From the NCBI RefSeq assembly GCF_003347205.1, contig NZ_QQBJ01000005.1, positions 372,001-436,000 on the forward strand: 64,000 nucleotides of DNA, in the 5' to 3' direction. The notes under the pieces are model-generated. The model had not been told where the DNA came from. It was given only the letters and a program-made list of their open reading frames with translations, and did not search any database. The position numbers were made by a program, and so were the translations under genes. This document shows, in pieces, positions 29,232-38,711 of this stretch. Numbering within the stretch: the stretch's first letter is position 1; every line of letters starts with the position of its first letter. Source of the DNA: Mycolicibacterium moriokaense (lineage in GTDB: Bacteria; Actinomycetota; Actinomycetes; Mycobacteriales; Mycobacteriaceae).

Positions 29232-29710
29232 GGCCAGACCGCCCGCACCGACCATTCGGCGTGCGTCCACGGGAACTCGTTGCCCGCCTCGTCGCGCACC
29301 AGCGTCGGAAGCTGTACCGCAAAGCCGAACAACCGGCCGCGGTGCGGGTCCATCGTCGGGATCGTCACCGCAAGTGTGGTGCCCGAACGGAATTCGCTGA
29401 CGACGTCGGACCCCTCGTAGGACCGCAACAGGACCCACGGCGCACGGGCGATCGCGGGCGGCACCGACAACTGCACGGTGTTGTGCGCGTCGACGTTGAG
29501 CACACCGTCATCGTGCGGAGTCTCGCAGTCGGTCGGGTTGAGCACATCGCAGTACTTGTACGGGCCGACGCGCACCAACTGCCCGCGGGTGTACGCGCTG
29601 ATCTCCGGATGCTCGGGTGGCGGGTTCCGGGCAAGCCGCCAGACCAGCACGCCGGTCGCGACGGCAGCCACCAGTGCGACGGCGGCGAGCAGCGCCAAAG
29701 CCTTCTTCAC
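29228..29710 (-). CDS. DUF2771 secreted or anchored protein (Rv0875c-like)
   Basis: The 160-residue protein starts with an N-terminal hydrophobic segment (KKALALLAAVALVAAVATGVLVWRL) and then a beta-rich extracytoplasmic region containing GPYKYCDVLNPTDC and WTHAEWSVRAVWP. The family is DUF2771, without assigned function, known only in actinobacteria. Two cysteines suggest a disulfide outside the cell. It overlaps the MFS gene by four bases and is co-transcribed with it, which suggests that the two act together at the envelope. Confidence 0.85.
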   Translation of the reverse strand: MKKALALLAAVALVAAVATGVLVWRLARNPPPEHPEISAYTRGQLVRVGPYKYCDVLNPTDCETPHDDGVLNVDAHNTVQLSVPPAIARAPWVLLRSYEGSDVVSEFRSGTTLAVTIPTMDPHRGRLFGFAVQLPTLVRDEAGNEFPWTHAEWSVRAVWP

Positions 29711-31422
29711 TCCTGCGGCACCGTTCCCCGCAAGCGCATCTCGATGCCGTGCGCACCCTCTTGGGCGGCGAGTACCGGCCGGTTGCCGCCGAGACCCGGA
29801 ATCAGGGAGTCGCCGCGGTAGCTGACCAGGGTCTGGGCGAGCCCGAGGATCAACACCGTCGAGATCACGGTAAAGCCAACGTGCAGTTGGGTATACACCA
29901 AGACACCCGTTGCGCCGCCTGCCACCCAGGCCAGCTGCAACAGCGATTCCGACCGGCCGAATGCCGAGGCGCGCGACTCCTCGGGCAGGTCGTCCTGCAA
30001 CGACGCGTCCAGCGAGGCCTTCGCGATCGCGCTCGCCGCCGAGGTGACCAACGCCGCCAGCGCGGCCACCATCAGCTTGCCCGTCAGCGCCGTCGCGAGC
30101 GCCACCAAGGTGACCGCGATGGCGGCGCGCACGACCAGCCGCGCGGGGTGGCCGAGCTTCAGGCGCGCGCTGGCGAAGTTGCCGCCGAAGTTGCCGATCG
30201 CCGCCGCCGCACCGATCAGGCCGAGGATCAACAACTGCTCCCAGCCGCTCTTGTCGTGCGACTTGGCCACGAAGGCGGGATACAGGAACAGGAAGCCCAC
30301 CATCACCTTGATGGTGCAGTTACCCCACAGCGCCGTGATGATGTTGCGCCCCAACGGTTGTCGCGTGACACCCTGGCTGGATTGCCGCTGTGGGTGGCGG
30401 CGCAGTTCGGCGCCGCGGCCGTGGTAGCTCAGCGTGGTGGGCACCTCGCCCTCGGTGACCTCCACCCACTTGGGTATCCGCATCGACAGCACCGCGCCTG
30501 CCACCGTGAGGGCGACGATGACGTAGAGCGCCCCCGGCATCTGGAACAGGCCGAACAGGTACTCGGCCCCGGCCGCCACCGCGCCGCCGACAATGGTTCC
30601 GCCGAGCAGGCCGAACACGGTCAGCCGCGAATTGACCCGCACCAGGTCGATCGACGGGGGCAGCACGCGGGGGGTCACGGCGCCGCGCAGCACACTGAAG
30701 GACTTGGACAGCACCATCATTCCCAGCGCACACGGATACAGCACCCATGGCGGGAAGCTTCCGGTGGCGCCGTCGTAGTTGGCGATCAACACCACGACGA
30801 GCGCGGTGCGCACCGCGAACGACACGGCCAGCGCCAGCCTGCGGCCGTGCTGCAGCCGGTCCAGCGCAGGCCCGATCAGCGGCGCGATGACCGCGAACGG
30901 GGCGATCGTGATGACCAGGTAGAGCGCGACCTTGCTCTTGCTCTCGCCGGACGCCGCCGCGAAGAACAACGTATTGGCCAGCGCGACCGCCATGGCCGCG
31001 TCGACGGCGAAGTTGGCCATCACCGGGTAGGTCAGTGCGGTCAGACCGGACTTGTCGGCGCCGTCGGCGGTGGCGGCCCGCTGGAACAGGCCGTACATCT
31101 TCGAGCCCATCTCGCGGCTGCGCTGCGCCGCCGAGCGCGGCCCGTCGTCGGTTCCGCGGCCCGCGGCGGCGCCGACGCCGGGAGCGGGCTCGCTGCGCGG
31201 GGACGGCCGGTCCTCGAGCGGCGGCAGATACCGGTTGGCGCTGGGCGTGGACGACCGCCGCTGGCGCCGCCGGTCCACCCCGTCGCTGGGGTAGTTCGCC
31301 ATGCCGGGGTGTTCGTCACCGTGGCCTGCGGGCGGTCGCGGCGGGTAGTAGCGGCGATCGCGCCGGCCCGTCGTGCCCTGGGGGTCACGCCACGATCCGC
31401 TCACAACAAGATTCTCCCCCAT
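29707..31422 (-). CDS. MFS transporter with a disordered N-terminus (Rv0876c-like)
   Basis: The 571-residue protein has about 100 disordered residues at the N-terminus (rich in Arg, Pro, Ser) followed by about twelve membrane helices from residue 130 to 530. The first membrane part reads GLTALTYPVMANFAVDAAMAVALANTLFF. It corresponds to M. tuberculosis Rv0876c, a predicted MFS transporter of unknown substrate. The stop overlaps the DUF2771 ATG by four bases. A later Met could be the true start, but the neighbour order and the length match the tuberculosis gene. Confidence 0.85.
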   Translation of the reverse strand: MGENLVVSGSWRDPQGTTGRRDRRYYPPRPPAGHGDEHPGMANYPSDGVDRRRQRRSSTPSANRYLPPLEDRPSPRSEPAPGVGAAAGRGTDDGPRSAAQRSREMGSKMYGLFQRAATADGADKSGLTALTYPVMANFAVDAAMAVALANTLFFAAASGESKSKVALYLVITIAPFAVIAPLIGPALDRLQHGRRLALAVSFAVRTALVVVLIANYDGATGSFPPWVLYPCALGMMVLSKSFSVLRGAVTPRVLPPSIDLVRVNSRLTVFGLLGGTIVGGAVAAGAEYLFGLFQMPGALYVIVALTVAGAVLSMRIPKWVEVTEGEVPTTLSYHGRGAELRRHPQRQSSQGVTRQPLGRNIITALWGNCTIKVMVGFLFLYPAFVAKSHDKSGWEQLLILGLIGAAAAIGNFGGNFASARLKLGHPARLVVRAAIAVTLVALATALTGKLMVAALAALVTSAASAIAKASLDASLQDDLPEESRASAFGRSESLLQLAWVAGGATGVLVYTQLHVGFTVISTVLILGLAQTLVSYRGDSLIPGLGGNRPVLAAQEGAHGIEMRLRGTVPQE

Positions 31423-31490
31423 GACGGTCGCGGCGTCGTGCAGCCGACCGGGTGTGGCTGCGCGTGGGCCGGTCAGGCACTATTAAGTGC

Positions 31491-32321
31491 GTGGATAGCG
31501 TGACGGAAGCCACCGACGACGGCTCGGCGCTGCTGATGGGCGCCGTCGATCAGGCGCGCGCGGCGATCGCCGAGCACAGTGGTGACACGGTCGGCGACTA
31601 CCTGGGCGCCACGTTCGACGACTCGACGGCGGCCACCCACCGGTTCCTGGCCAACCTGCCGGGCTATCAAGGCTGGCAGTGGGCCGTGGTGGTGGCGGCG
31701 CACCCGGGTGCGGACCACGCGACGATCAGCGAGGTGGTGCTGGTACCGGGGCCGACGGCGCTGCTGGCGCCGCGTTGGGTGCCGTGGAACGAGCGACTGC
31801 GTCCCGGTGACCTCGGTCCCGGCGACCTGCTCGCCGCGCCCGTCGAGGACCCGCGCCTGGTGCCGGGTTTCGCCGCGACGGGGGACCCCTCCATCGACGA
31901 CGTGGCCTACGAACTCGGGATGGGGCGGCGTCGGCTGCTCAGCGAACTGGGCCGCGCCGACGCCGCGCAGCGCTGGCACGACGGGGAGCACGGCCCCGGC
32001 TCGCCGATGGCCCGGTCCACCCGCCGAGTCTGCCGGGACTGCGGCTTCTACCTGCCGCTGTCCGGATCGCTCGGCCTGATGTTCGGCGTCTGCGCCAATG
32101 AGTTGTCCGCCGACGGCCAGGTGGTGGACTCCGAATACGGGTGCGGCGCCCACTCCGACACCCCGGCGCCCGCCGGGTCGGGCTCGCCGCTCTACGACCC
32201 CTTCGACGACGGGGTGCTCGAGGTGGTCGAGACGCCCCCGCCGGTCGAGGAAGCGCCTGCCGAGGAAGTGCCCGCCGAGGAAGCGCCCGCCGAGGACGAG
32301 TCTGGTCCGGAGTCGACCTAG
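31491..32321 (+). CDS. DUF3027 protein (Rv0877-like)
   Basis: The 276-residue protein is of the actinobacterial DUF3027 family. It contains GWQWAVVVAAHPGADHATISEVVLVPGPTALLAPRWVPW, a zinc-ribbon-like pair CRDC and CANE around RVCRDCGFYLPLSGSLGLMFGVC, and an acidic tail of repeated PAEE units (VEEAPAEEVPAEEAPAEDES, bases about 32241-32308). Function is unknown. GTG at 31491 and GTG at 31500 are both possible starts. It is divergent from the Rv0876c-like MFS gene. Confidence 0.85.
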   Translation: MDSVTEATDDGSALLMGAVDQARAAIAEHSGDTVGDYLGATFDDSTAATHRFLANLPGYQGWQWAVVVAAHPGADHATISEVVLVPGPTALLAPRWVPWNERLRPGDLGPGDLLAAPVEDPRLVPGFAATGDPSIDDVAYELGMGRRRLLSELGRADAAQRWHDGEHGPGSPMARSTRRVCRDCGFYLPLSGSLGLMFGVCANELSADGQVVDSEYGCGAHSDTPAPAGSGSPLYDPFDDGVLEVVETPPPVEEAPAEEVPAEEAPAEDESGPEST

Positions 32322-32325
32322 CCGG

Positions 32326-32691
32326 TCATTTCGCGTTCAGGGCGACGGCGGCCCGGATGAGTGCCGTGAACGCTTTTTCGTCGAGCACATCGCCTTCGTG
32401 AATGTCGATGGCGCGCCGCGTGTTTCCGTCGAGGCTGGAATTGAACAGGCCGGCCGGGTCCGGCAGCGAGGCGCCCTTGGCGAACGTCACCTTGACCGCT
32501 GCCTTGTACGTCTCGCCGGTGCAGAGCATTCCGTCGCGATACCAGACCGGAACGCCGCGCCACTTCCACTCTTCGACGACGCCGGGTTCGGCTTGCTTGA
32601 TGAGCTTGCGGACCCGGGCGAGCACGTCGCCGCGCCAATCGCCGAGCTCGGCGATCCGGGCATCGATCTTGGCCGAGGGGTCGTCGCTCAT
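32326..32691 (-). CDS. DUF1801 (YdhG-type) protein
   Basis: The 121-residue protein has the DUF1801 pattern: IDARIAELGDWRGDVLARVRKLIKQAEPGVVEEWKWRGVPVWYRDGMLC, KVTFAKGASLPDPAGLFNSSLDGNTRRAIDIHEGD and a C-terminal helix. The fold resembles the frataxin/YjbR type. The function of the family is not known. The start overlaps the VOC gene stop by one base (TGATG), so both come from the same transcript. Confidence 0.8.
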   Translation of the reverse strand: MSDDPSAKIDARIAELGDWRGDVLARVRKLIKQAEPGVVEEWKWRGVPVWYRDGMLCTGETYKAAVKVTFAKGASLPDPAGLFNSSLDGNTRRAIDIHEGDVLDEKAFTALIRAAVALNAK

Positions 32692-33104
32692 CAGCGCAGC
32701 TCCTGGATGCGCACCATGGTGCCCGCCGGATCACGCAGGGCGCAGTCGCGGACACCGTAGGGCTGCTCGGTCGGCTCCTGCACGACCTCGACCGCGCCGC
32801 CGCCCTGCACCTTCTCGAACGTGCCGTCGAGATCCTTGGTCGCCAGCAGCAGCGTGCCGAAGGTGCCCTTGGCCATCATCTCGGTGATGACGCGGCGTTC
32901 GTCGTCGGTCATCCCGGGGGTGGCGGCGGGTGGGTACAGCACGATCGACGTGTCGGGCTGGTTCGGTGGCCCGATGGTGATCCAGCGCATCTTGTCCTTG
33001 CCGACGTCGAGGCGGACCTCGAAACCGAGAGTGTCGCGATAGAACGCGAGGGACTCCTCGGGGTCGTCGAGGGGAAGGAAGCTCGAGTGAATCGTTATGT
33101 CCAT
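32691..33104 (-). CDS. VOC-family (glyoxalase-fold) protein
   Basis: The 137-residue protein has two betaalphabetabetabeta modules of the vicinal-oxygen-chelate superfamily: HSSFLPLDDPEESLAFYRDTLGFEVRLDVG and GTFGTLLLATKDLDGTFEKVQGGGAVEVVQEPTEQPYGVRDCALRDPAGTMVRI. Metal ligands would be a His near residue 6, Glu and others, but the specific enzyme cannot be named. The ATG at 33104 is used. It lies five bases after the AraC gene stop on the same strand. Confidence 0.82.
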   Translation of the reverse strand: MDITIHSSFLPLDDPEESLAFYRDTLGFEVRLDVGKDKMRWITIGPPNQPDTSIVLYPPAATPGMTDDERRVITEMMAKGTFGTLLLATKDLDGTFEKVQGGGAVEVVQEPTEQPYGVRDCALRDPAGTMVRIQELR

Positions 33105-33109
33105 GGGCC

Positions 33110-33559
33110 TCACGCTAAATGCAGCCCGACGGCGGGCGCTTCTCGATTCCTGATCGGTCTTGTCACCTGCTTCTCGACGCACGACGGCATCCCCCGGTCG
33201 GTGGCCGCGGTCTGGTCGCGGTAGGCGCTCGGCGACATCCCGACCAACTCGGCGAATCGCGTGCTGAACGTGCCAAGCGATGAGCAGCCGACCGCGAAAC
33301 AGATGTCGGTGATCGACATGTCGCCACGCCGTAGCAGCGCCATCGCCCGCTCGATGCGCCGTGTCATCAGATACGAGTACGGCGATTCGCCGTAGGCCAG
33401 CTTGAACTGACGGGACAGATGCCCGGCGGACATGTTGACGCCGCGGGCAAGCGCCTCGACATCGAGTGGCTGCGCGTAGTCGCGGTCCATCCGGTCGCGG
33501 ACGCGGCGCAACAGTCGCAGGTCGCGCAGGCGTTGGTCCTCGGCCGGTGTGCGGGTCAA
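33110..33559 (-). CDS. AraC-type DNA-binding protein without a sensing domain
   Basis: The 149-residue product is only the AraC/XylS double helix-turn-helix: LARGVNMSAGHLSRQFKLAYGESPYSYLMTRRIERAMALLRRGDMSITDICFAVGCSSLGTFSTRFAELVGMSPSAYR-type sequence spans most of it. No ligand-binding part is present, so it is a stand-alone regulator. The start is TTG at 33559, set by its four-base overlap with the DUF2530 stop (TTGA). The gene is probably co-transcribed with DUF2530, the VOC gene and the DUF1801 gene, which it may regulate. Confidence 0.82.
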   Translation of the reverse strand: MTRTPAEDQRLRDLRLLRRVRDRMDRDYAQPLDVEALARGVNMSAGHLSRQFKLAYGESPYSYLMTRRIERAMALLRRGDMSITDICFAVGCSSLGTFSTRFAELVGMSPSAYRDQTAATDRGMPSCVEKQVTRPIRNREAPAVGLHLA

Positions 33560-33828
33560 CTCAGACCGCTCTGCGCACCTCGTGAGCCGCGACGCACAGC
33601 GTGACGCTGCCAGAGAAAGATCGAGGTGCCGAGCACCCCCACGCCGAGTCCGGCCACCGCGACCGGGCGCCAGCCCGCCAGCGCGGGAACGGTGAAGGCC
33701 AGCACGACGGCGATCAGCCAGCCGGTGGCGATGGCGATGATGACGGGCCACGGCTCGAGAAGCGTCGCGGGCAACGCGGGCGGTTCCGGCGCGATGGTTT
33801 CGTCGGCCTCAGGCGGTTCGGCGTTCAT
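33556..33828 (-). CDS. DUF2530 membrane protein (Rv0879c-like)
   Basis: The 90-residue protein has an acidic, proline-rich N-terminus and two membrane helices ([24 protein letters not shown] and [18 protein letters not shown]). It corresponds to M. tuberculosis Rv0879c of the DUF2530 family, function unknown. It is divergent from the MarR gene with 91 bases between starts and heads the four-gene minus-strand operon. Confidence 0.85.
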   Translation of the reverse strand: MNAEPPEADETIAPEPPALPATLLEPWPVIIAIATGWLIAVVLAFTVPALAGWRPVAVAGLGVGVLGTSIFLWQRHAVRRGSRGAQSGLS

Positions 33829-33906
33829 CGACGACCAACCTAGCGTTGCGCAGCGTGAATGCGAAAGCCCCGCCGTGTTTTGCTACGCGCAACAACGCCC
33901 AGTCGC

Positions 33907-33912
33907 TATTCT
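33907..33912 (+). promoter_or_regulatory. Predicted -10 element for a leaderless marR transcript
   Basis: TATTCT fits TANNNT and lies 13 to 8 bases before the GTG start at 33920; no ribosome site precedes that GTG. The inverted repeat TTGC-TACGC-GCAA at 33880-33892 lies just upstream and could be the site of autoregulation by the MarR protein. Confidence 0.45.
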
Positions 33913-33919
33913 TTGCCTT

Positions 33920-34345
33920 GTGAAGGATTCCGAATCCCGGTTGGCGAGTGACCTGTCGCTGGCGGTAATGCGTCTGGCACGCCAATTACGGTTTCGCCGT
34001 CCGGATTCCCCGATTTCCCTTTCACAGTTGTCGGCGCTATCGACCCTGGCCAAGGAGGGCGCGATGACGCCCGGCGCGTTAGCTACGCGGGAGAGGGTCA
34101 GGCCGCCGTCGATGACCCGCGTCATCGCCTCGCTGGCCGAGCTGGGGTTCGTCGCGCGCAGCGCCCACCCCGCCGACGGCCGTCAGGTGCTGGTGTCCGT
34201 CTCACCGAGAGGCTCGGAGCTGATCGAGGCCGAGCGCAAAGCCAGCCAGGACTGGCTCAGGTCGCGGCTGGCGCAGTTCGACGCCGAGCAGCGCAGGGCA
34301 CTTGTCGTCGCCGCCGACCTGATGTCCGAACTCGTCGACGAGTGA
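33920..34345 (+). CDS. MarR-family transcriptional regulator (Rv0880-like)
   Basis: The 141-residue winged-helix protein has [15 protein letters not shown]-type dimerisation helices, [46 protein letters not shown] and the wing [14 protein letters not shown]. It matches M. tuberculosis Rv0880, a MarR repressor. The GTG at 33920 seems to be leaderless. Its stop overlaps the GTG of the rRNA methyltransferase by four bases (GTGA), and both are probably on one transcript with DUF2537. Confidence 0.9.
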   Translation: MKDSESRLASDLSLAVMRLARQLRFRRPDSPISLSQLSALSTLAKEGAMTPGALATRERVRPPSMTRVIASLAELGFVARSAHPADGRQVLVSVSPRGSELIEAERKASQDWLRSRLAQFDAEQRRALVVAADLMSELVDE

Positions 34346-35157
34346 GCCCGGTCGTCGACGTCGATGACCCGGCCGATCCCCGGCTGGACGACTTTCGCGA
34401 TCTCAACAGCGTCGATCGCAGGCCGGACCTGCCGTCGGGCAAGGGCCTGGTCATCGCGGAGGGCGTTCTCGTGGTGCAGCGGATGCTGGCGTCGCGGTTC
34501 CGGCCGCGCGCGATGCTGGGCACCGATCGCCGGCTGCATGAGTTGGGTGCGGACCTCGACGCGACCGAAGCGCCCTACTACCGGGCGTCGGCCGAGGTGA
34601 TGGCCGACGTCGTCGGCTTCCATCTCAACCGCGGGGTGCTGGCCGCGGCGTCCCGCCCCGGCGAGCTGACCGTCGACGACGTGCTGGCCGGTGCGCACAC
34701 GGTTGCGGTGCTCGAGGGCGTCAACGATCACGAGAACCTCGGCTCGATCTTCCGCAACGCGGCCGGTCTCGGCGTGGACGCCGTTTTGTTCGGCACCGGC
34801 TGTGCCGATCCGCTGTACCGCCGCGCGGTGCGGGTGTCGATGGGACATGCCCTGCTGGTGCCCTACGCGTGGGCGAGCTACTGGCCGCTCGAGCTGACCA
34901 CCATGCGCGAGGACGGCTTTCGGGTGATGGCGATGACGCCCGACCCGGGCGCGGCCACGCTGGCCGAAGCGATGGCGACGACGGCGGGCGACCGGGTCGC
35001 GATCCTGGTCGGCGCCGAAGGGCCGGGCCTGTCCGAGAACGCGATGCGGGCAAGCGATGTCCGGGTCCGGATCCCGATGTCGCGCGGCACCGACTCGCTG
35101 AACGTGGCGACGGCTGCCGCGCTGGCGTTCTACGAGCGGGCTAGATTGACGCCATGA
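34342..35157 (+). CDS. SpoU/TrmH-family RNA 2'-O-methyltransferase (Rv0881-like)
   Basis: The 271-residue protein has an N-terminal L30e-like substrate-binding part and a C-terminal SPOUT domain with the trefoil-knot motifs [40 protein letters not shown] and [23 protein letters not shown]. Such enzymes 2'-O-methylate tRNA or 23S rRNA using SAM. The exact target is not evident. The GTG overlaps the MarR stop; the ORF ends in an overlap with DUF2537. Confidence 0.9.
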   Translation: MSPVVDVDDPADPRLDDFRDLNSVDRRPDLPSGKGLVIAEGVLVVQRMLASRFRPRAMLGTDRRLHELGADLDATEAPYYRASAEVMADVVGFHLNRGVLAAASRPGELTVDDVLAGAHTVAVLEGVNDHENLGSIFRNAAGLGVDAVLFGTGCADPLYRRAVRVSMGHALLVPYAWASYWPLELTTMREDGFRVMAMTPDPGAATLAEAMATTAGDRVAILVGAEGPGLSENAMRASDVRVRIPMSRGTDSLNVATAAALAFYERARLTP

Positions 35158-35423
35158 CCAACGACGCCACGCCGTGGGGCACCGGCCTGACGGTGGCGGC
35201 CTTCGTAGCGGTCGCGACCGCCGGTGCGGTGGTGGTGCTGAGCATGGGGCTGATCAGGGTGCACCCGCTGCTGGCGGTGGGGCTCAACTTGGTGGCGGTC
35301 GGCGGGCTGGCGCCCACGGTGTGGGGCTGGCGCGAGACACCGGTGTTGCGCTGGTTCGTGCTCGGCCTCGGCGTCGGTGTCGCCGGCGCGTGGCTGGCGC
35401 TTGTCGCGCTCGCCTTCAGCTAA
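35154..35423 (+). CDS. DUF2537 membrane protein (Rv0882-like)
   Basis: The 89-residue protein is highly hydrophobic with about three membrane helices (TVAAFVAVATAGAVVVLSMGL, VGLNLVAVGGLAPTVWGW, WFVLGLGVGVAGAWLALVALAF). It corresponds to M. tuberculosis Rv0882 of the DUF2537 family, function unknown. The ATG overlaps the methyltransferase stop (ATGA). It converges with sepH with a four-base overlap. Confidence 0.85.
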   Translation: MTNDATPWGTGLTVAAFVAVATAGAVVVLSMGLIRVHPLLAVGLNLVAVGGLAPTVWGWRETPVLRWFVLGLGVGVAGAWLALVALAFS

Positions 35424-36193
35424 CCCTGGCCGCCGGAGCGCACTCCGAGCAGCACGTCCTCCCAGGCCGGTACCGGCGGCTTGCCCTTGCGGGGCCGCGG
35501 GCTGCGGGCGGGCTTCGGCGGCGTCGGCTCCTCCTCGACCTGCACCGGCGGCGCGGGCTCCTCGACGGCGAGTTGCGCGACCGGCGCCACCGGCCGCAGC
35601 GGGCGGGCGAAGTCGGGGTCGATCAGCTCACAGGCCGCGTCGTCGAATGCGGTGACCGTGCCGCCGTGCGCGCCGGGGGTGAACCGGAAGTGCGCGGTGT
35701 TGTCGGACATGCCTGCCCGCCAGGACAGCTGCACCGTCCAGCGGCCGTCCTCGTTGCGCCAGGCGTCCCAGTTGGCCGAATCCGGGTCGAGGCCGCGGGC
35801 GATCAATGCCGTGGTGATGGTCTCCAGCAGCGTCAGCACCGCGGGGCCGTCGGCGAGGACGGGGTGCGCCGCGGTTGCCAGCTCGGCCGCGCGGGAGCGC
35901 TCCAGCAGGACCGGGTGGGCGAACCGCTCCACCCGTGAGATGTCAACGCCTGCGGACTCGGCGACCTGCTCGATGGATGCGCCGGCGCGAATCCTGGCTT
36001 GAATCTCCTTGGGACGCAGCACGCTTGAAACCTCGGTATCGGATTGGGGTTGGCTGGCACCGGGCTTGTCGCCGCGCACGGCGGCGCGAAGCCGGTCGTC
36101 GACGCGCAGGATGAAGGTTTCGTTCGAGCCGTCGCATTCGCAGATGATGCGTTTGCCATCAACGTCGAGCCCGACGACTTTCAATTCCCGCAT
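35420..36193 (-). CDS. sepH: Cell-division protein SepH
   Basis: The 257-residue protein is the actinobacterial DUF3071/SepH family, which binds FtsZ and stimulates filament assembly. It starts MRELKVVGLDVDGKRIICE, has a central helix-turn-helix (EIQARIRAGASIEQVAESAGVDISRVERFAHPVLLE), a WDAWRNEDGRWTVQLSW beta region, and a disordered C-terminus rich in Pro and Lys (PRPRKGKPPVPAWEDVLLGVR) whose end is the FtsZ-contacting part. It is the M. tuberculosis Rv0883c counterpart, next to serC. Confidence 0.93.
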   Translation of the reverse strand: MRELKVVGLDVDGKRIICECDGSNETFILRVDDRLRAAVRGDKPGASQPQSDTEVSSVLRPKEIQARIRAGASIEQVAESAGVDISRVERFAHPVLLERSRAAELATAAHPVLADGPAVLTLLETITTALIARGLDPDSANWDAWRNEDGRWTVQLSWRAGMSDNTAHFRFTPGAHGGTVTAFDDAACELIDPDFARPLRPVAPVAQLAVEEPAPPVQVEEEPTPPKPARSPRPRKGKPPVPAWEDVLLGVRSGGQG

Positions 36194-36293
36194 GCCGACC
36201 TCCTCCGGGCGTCGATGGCGCCGGGGCGCCGTGCCCGATCAACCGCCCACCCTACTGTGTTATCTGCTCGTTACCGGGCAGACACGCCCGAGG

Positions 36294-37460
<1,167 letters not shown>

Positions 37461-37568
37461 CTACCCCGTAAATGTAGGGAAACACCCGATATTCGGGGCA
37501 ATCGCTGTGAGCTTACTGTCACTGTGTCCCGCGATGTGGTCCGCGGGCTGAGCCCACAGGAGGGCAAA

Positions 37569-38495
37569 ATGAACGTGAAGAACGCCTCCACGCTCCTACC
37601 GATTTGTGCGGCAGCAGCGACCGTATTCGGTTCTGTGCTCGTCGCATTCCCGGCTCTCGCCGACGGTGGTTGCATTCCCGGCAACCAAGCGGGGATGGTG
37701 CCGCGCAACGCGCGACCCGGCGACAACGCGTGCGTCACACCCGCCATCGCGGCAACTGTTCAGCAGGAGAACGCAAATAAGAACGACGGCTACGCGGCCG
37801 GTGCGGCGTCGACAGACCTCATCTGCAAGTCCGGTCTTGTATGGCGAGAGGCATTCGACGGCGACGCGGTCTGCGTCAGCCCGGAGCGACGCACAGAGAC
37901 GTGGCAGGAGAACGCCAACGCCGGCGTCGGCAACACCGGCGGGTTGTCTCCTCAGGCCGGCGTGACCCCGGGCGGAGGCCCCGCCGCGCAAGGCACCGGC
38001 GGACCCGACCAGGCGCTGCTCGCGCTCGTCAACGATGCTCGGCTGCACCCTGAAAAGTACCCACTGATCGGGGATTACGCTGGAAACCCGACGGACACCA
38101 CCGCCGCGAATTCGGCCGCGTGCGCCAAGCCGTTTGGTCGGTCGGGAGCGTTGGAGAACTCGGCCGCAACGCACAACACGTACATCGCCACAATTCCGAA
38201 GCCAGGACTTGACGGTGGGACGCGTGCACACGAAACGCCTGGCGGCGGTCAGGTCGGAGATCCTGGCGGACCGCTTGCCCGAGCGGGGTATGGCACACAC
38301 AACGGAGAGATCGTTGCGGCCGAATGGGCCGACGACGCGGCGGCGGTGAAGTATTGGATGTCGCTGGACGGCCCAGGGTGGGGGCATCGCAATGCGATCC
38401 TGAACTGCAGTTTCACCGACGCCGGGGCAGCCAGCTTCTCGGCGCCGGACAGCCCTTACAAGAGGTACTACACCGTAGACATGGGCAGCCACTAG
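37569..38495 (+). CDS. Secreted CAP/SCP-domain protein with N-terminal repeats
   Basis: The 308-residue product has a signal peptide (AAAATVFGSVLVAFPALADG), then two copies of a Cys-containing repeat (MVPRNARPGDNACVTPAIAATVQQEN and WREAFDGDAVCVSPERRTETWQEN), a short linker rich in Gly, and a C-terminal CAP (PR-1/SCP) domain with LLALVNDARLHPEKYPLIGDY, ATHNTYIA, THNGEIVAAEW and GHRNAILNCSFTDAG. CAP domains are extracellular and often act on lipids or peptidoglycan partners; this one's target is unknown. GGAGGG lies before the ATG. Confidence 0.85.
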   Translation: MNVKNASTLLPICAAAATVFGSVLVAFPALADGGCIPGNQAGMVPRNARPGDNACVTPAIAATVQQENANKNDGYAAGAASTDLICKSGLVWREAFDGDAVCVSPERRTETWQENANAGVGNTGGLSPQAGVTPGGGPAAQGTGGPDQALLALVNDARLHPEKYPLIGDYAGNPTDTTAANSAACAKPFGRSGALENSAATHNTYIATIPKPGLDGGTRAHETPGGGQVGDPGGPLARAGYGTHNGEIVAAEWADDAAAVKYWMSLDGPGWGHRNAILNCSFTDAGAASFSAPDSPYKRYYTVDMGSH

Positions 38496-38512
38496 ATCTG
38501 AGGCGGTACGCG

Positions 38513-38542
38513 CACGCCGTCGCGGGCGACCGCGGCGGCGTG
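38513..38542 (+). terminator. Terminator-like GC hairpin after the CAP-protein gene
   Basis: The arms CACGCCGTCGCGG (38513-38525) and CCGCGGCGGCGTG (38530-38542) form a 13-base-pair stem with one G-U pair and the loop GCGA. It begins 18 bases after the stop of the CAP gene. It has no U-tract, as is common for mycobacterial terminators. Confidence 0.6.
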
Positions 38543-38711
38543 TTCGCGCGTGGTCACAGCGATGGCTCCTCGGTGTGATCCACCACACACACGTGGCGCG
38601 CCGCCTGGTCAGCCACAGTGGGTATACGAGGTCTGTTCAATATCCGATACCTGCGGTACCGTCGTTGGACATAAGGCCGACAAATGTAAACCTCACCGTA
38701 GGAGGCTTCCC

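Noticed and set aside
37506-37522. TGTGA and TCAC halves upstream of the CAP-protein gene that resemble a CRP site
   Set aside because: The spacer is eight bases, whereas the CRP site needs six, so the geometry is wrong.
38553-38577. TCACA...TGTGA arrangement after the CAP-protein gene
   Set aside because: The halves are in the outward order and 15 bases apart, which does not form a CRP site; it could at most be a weak hairpin.
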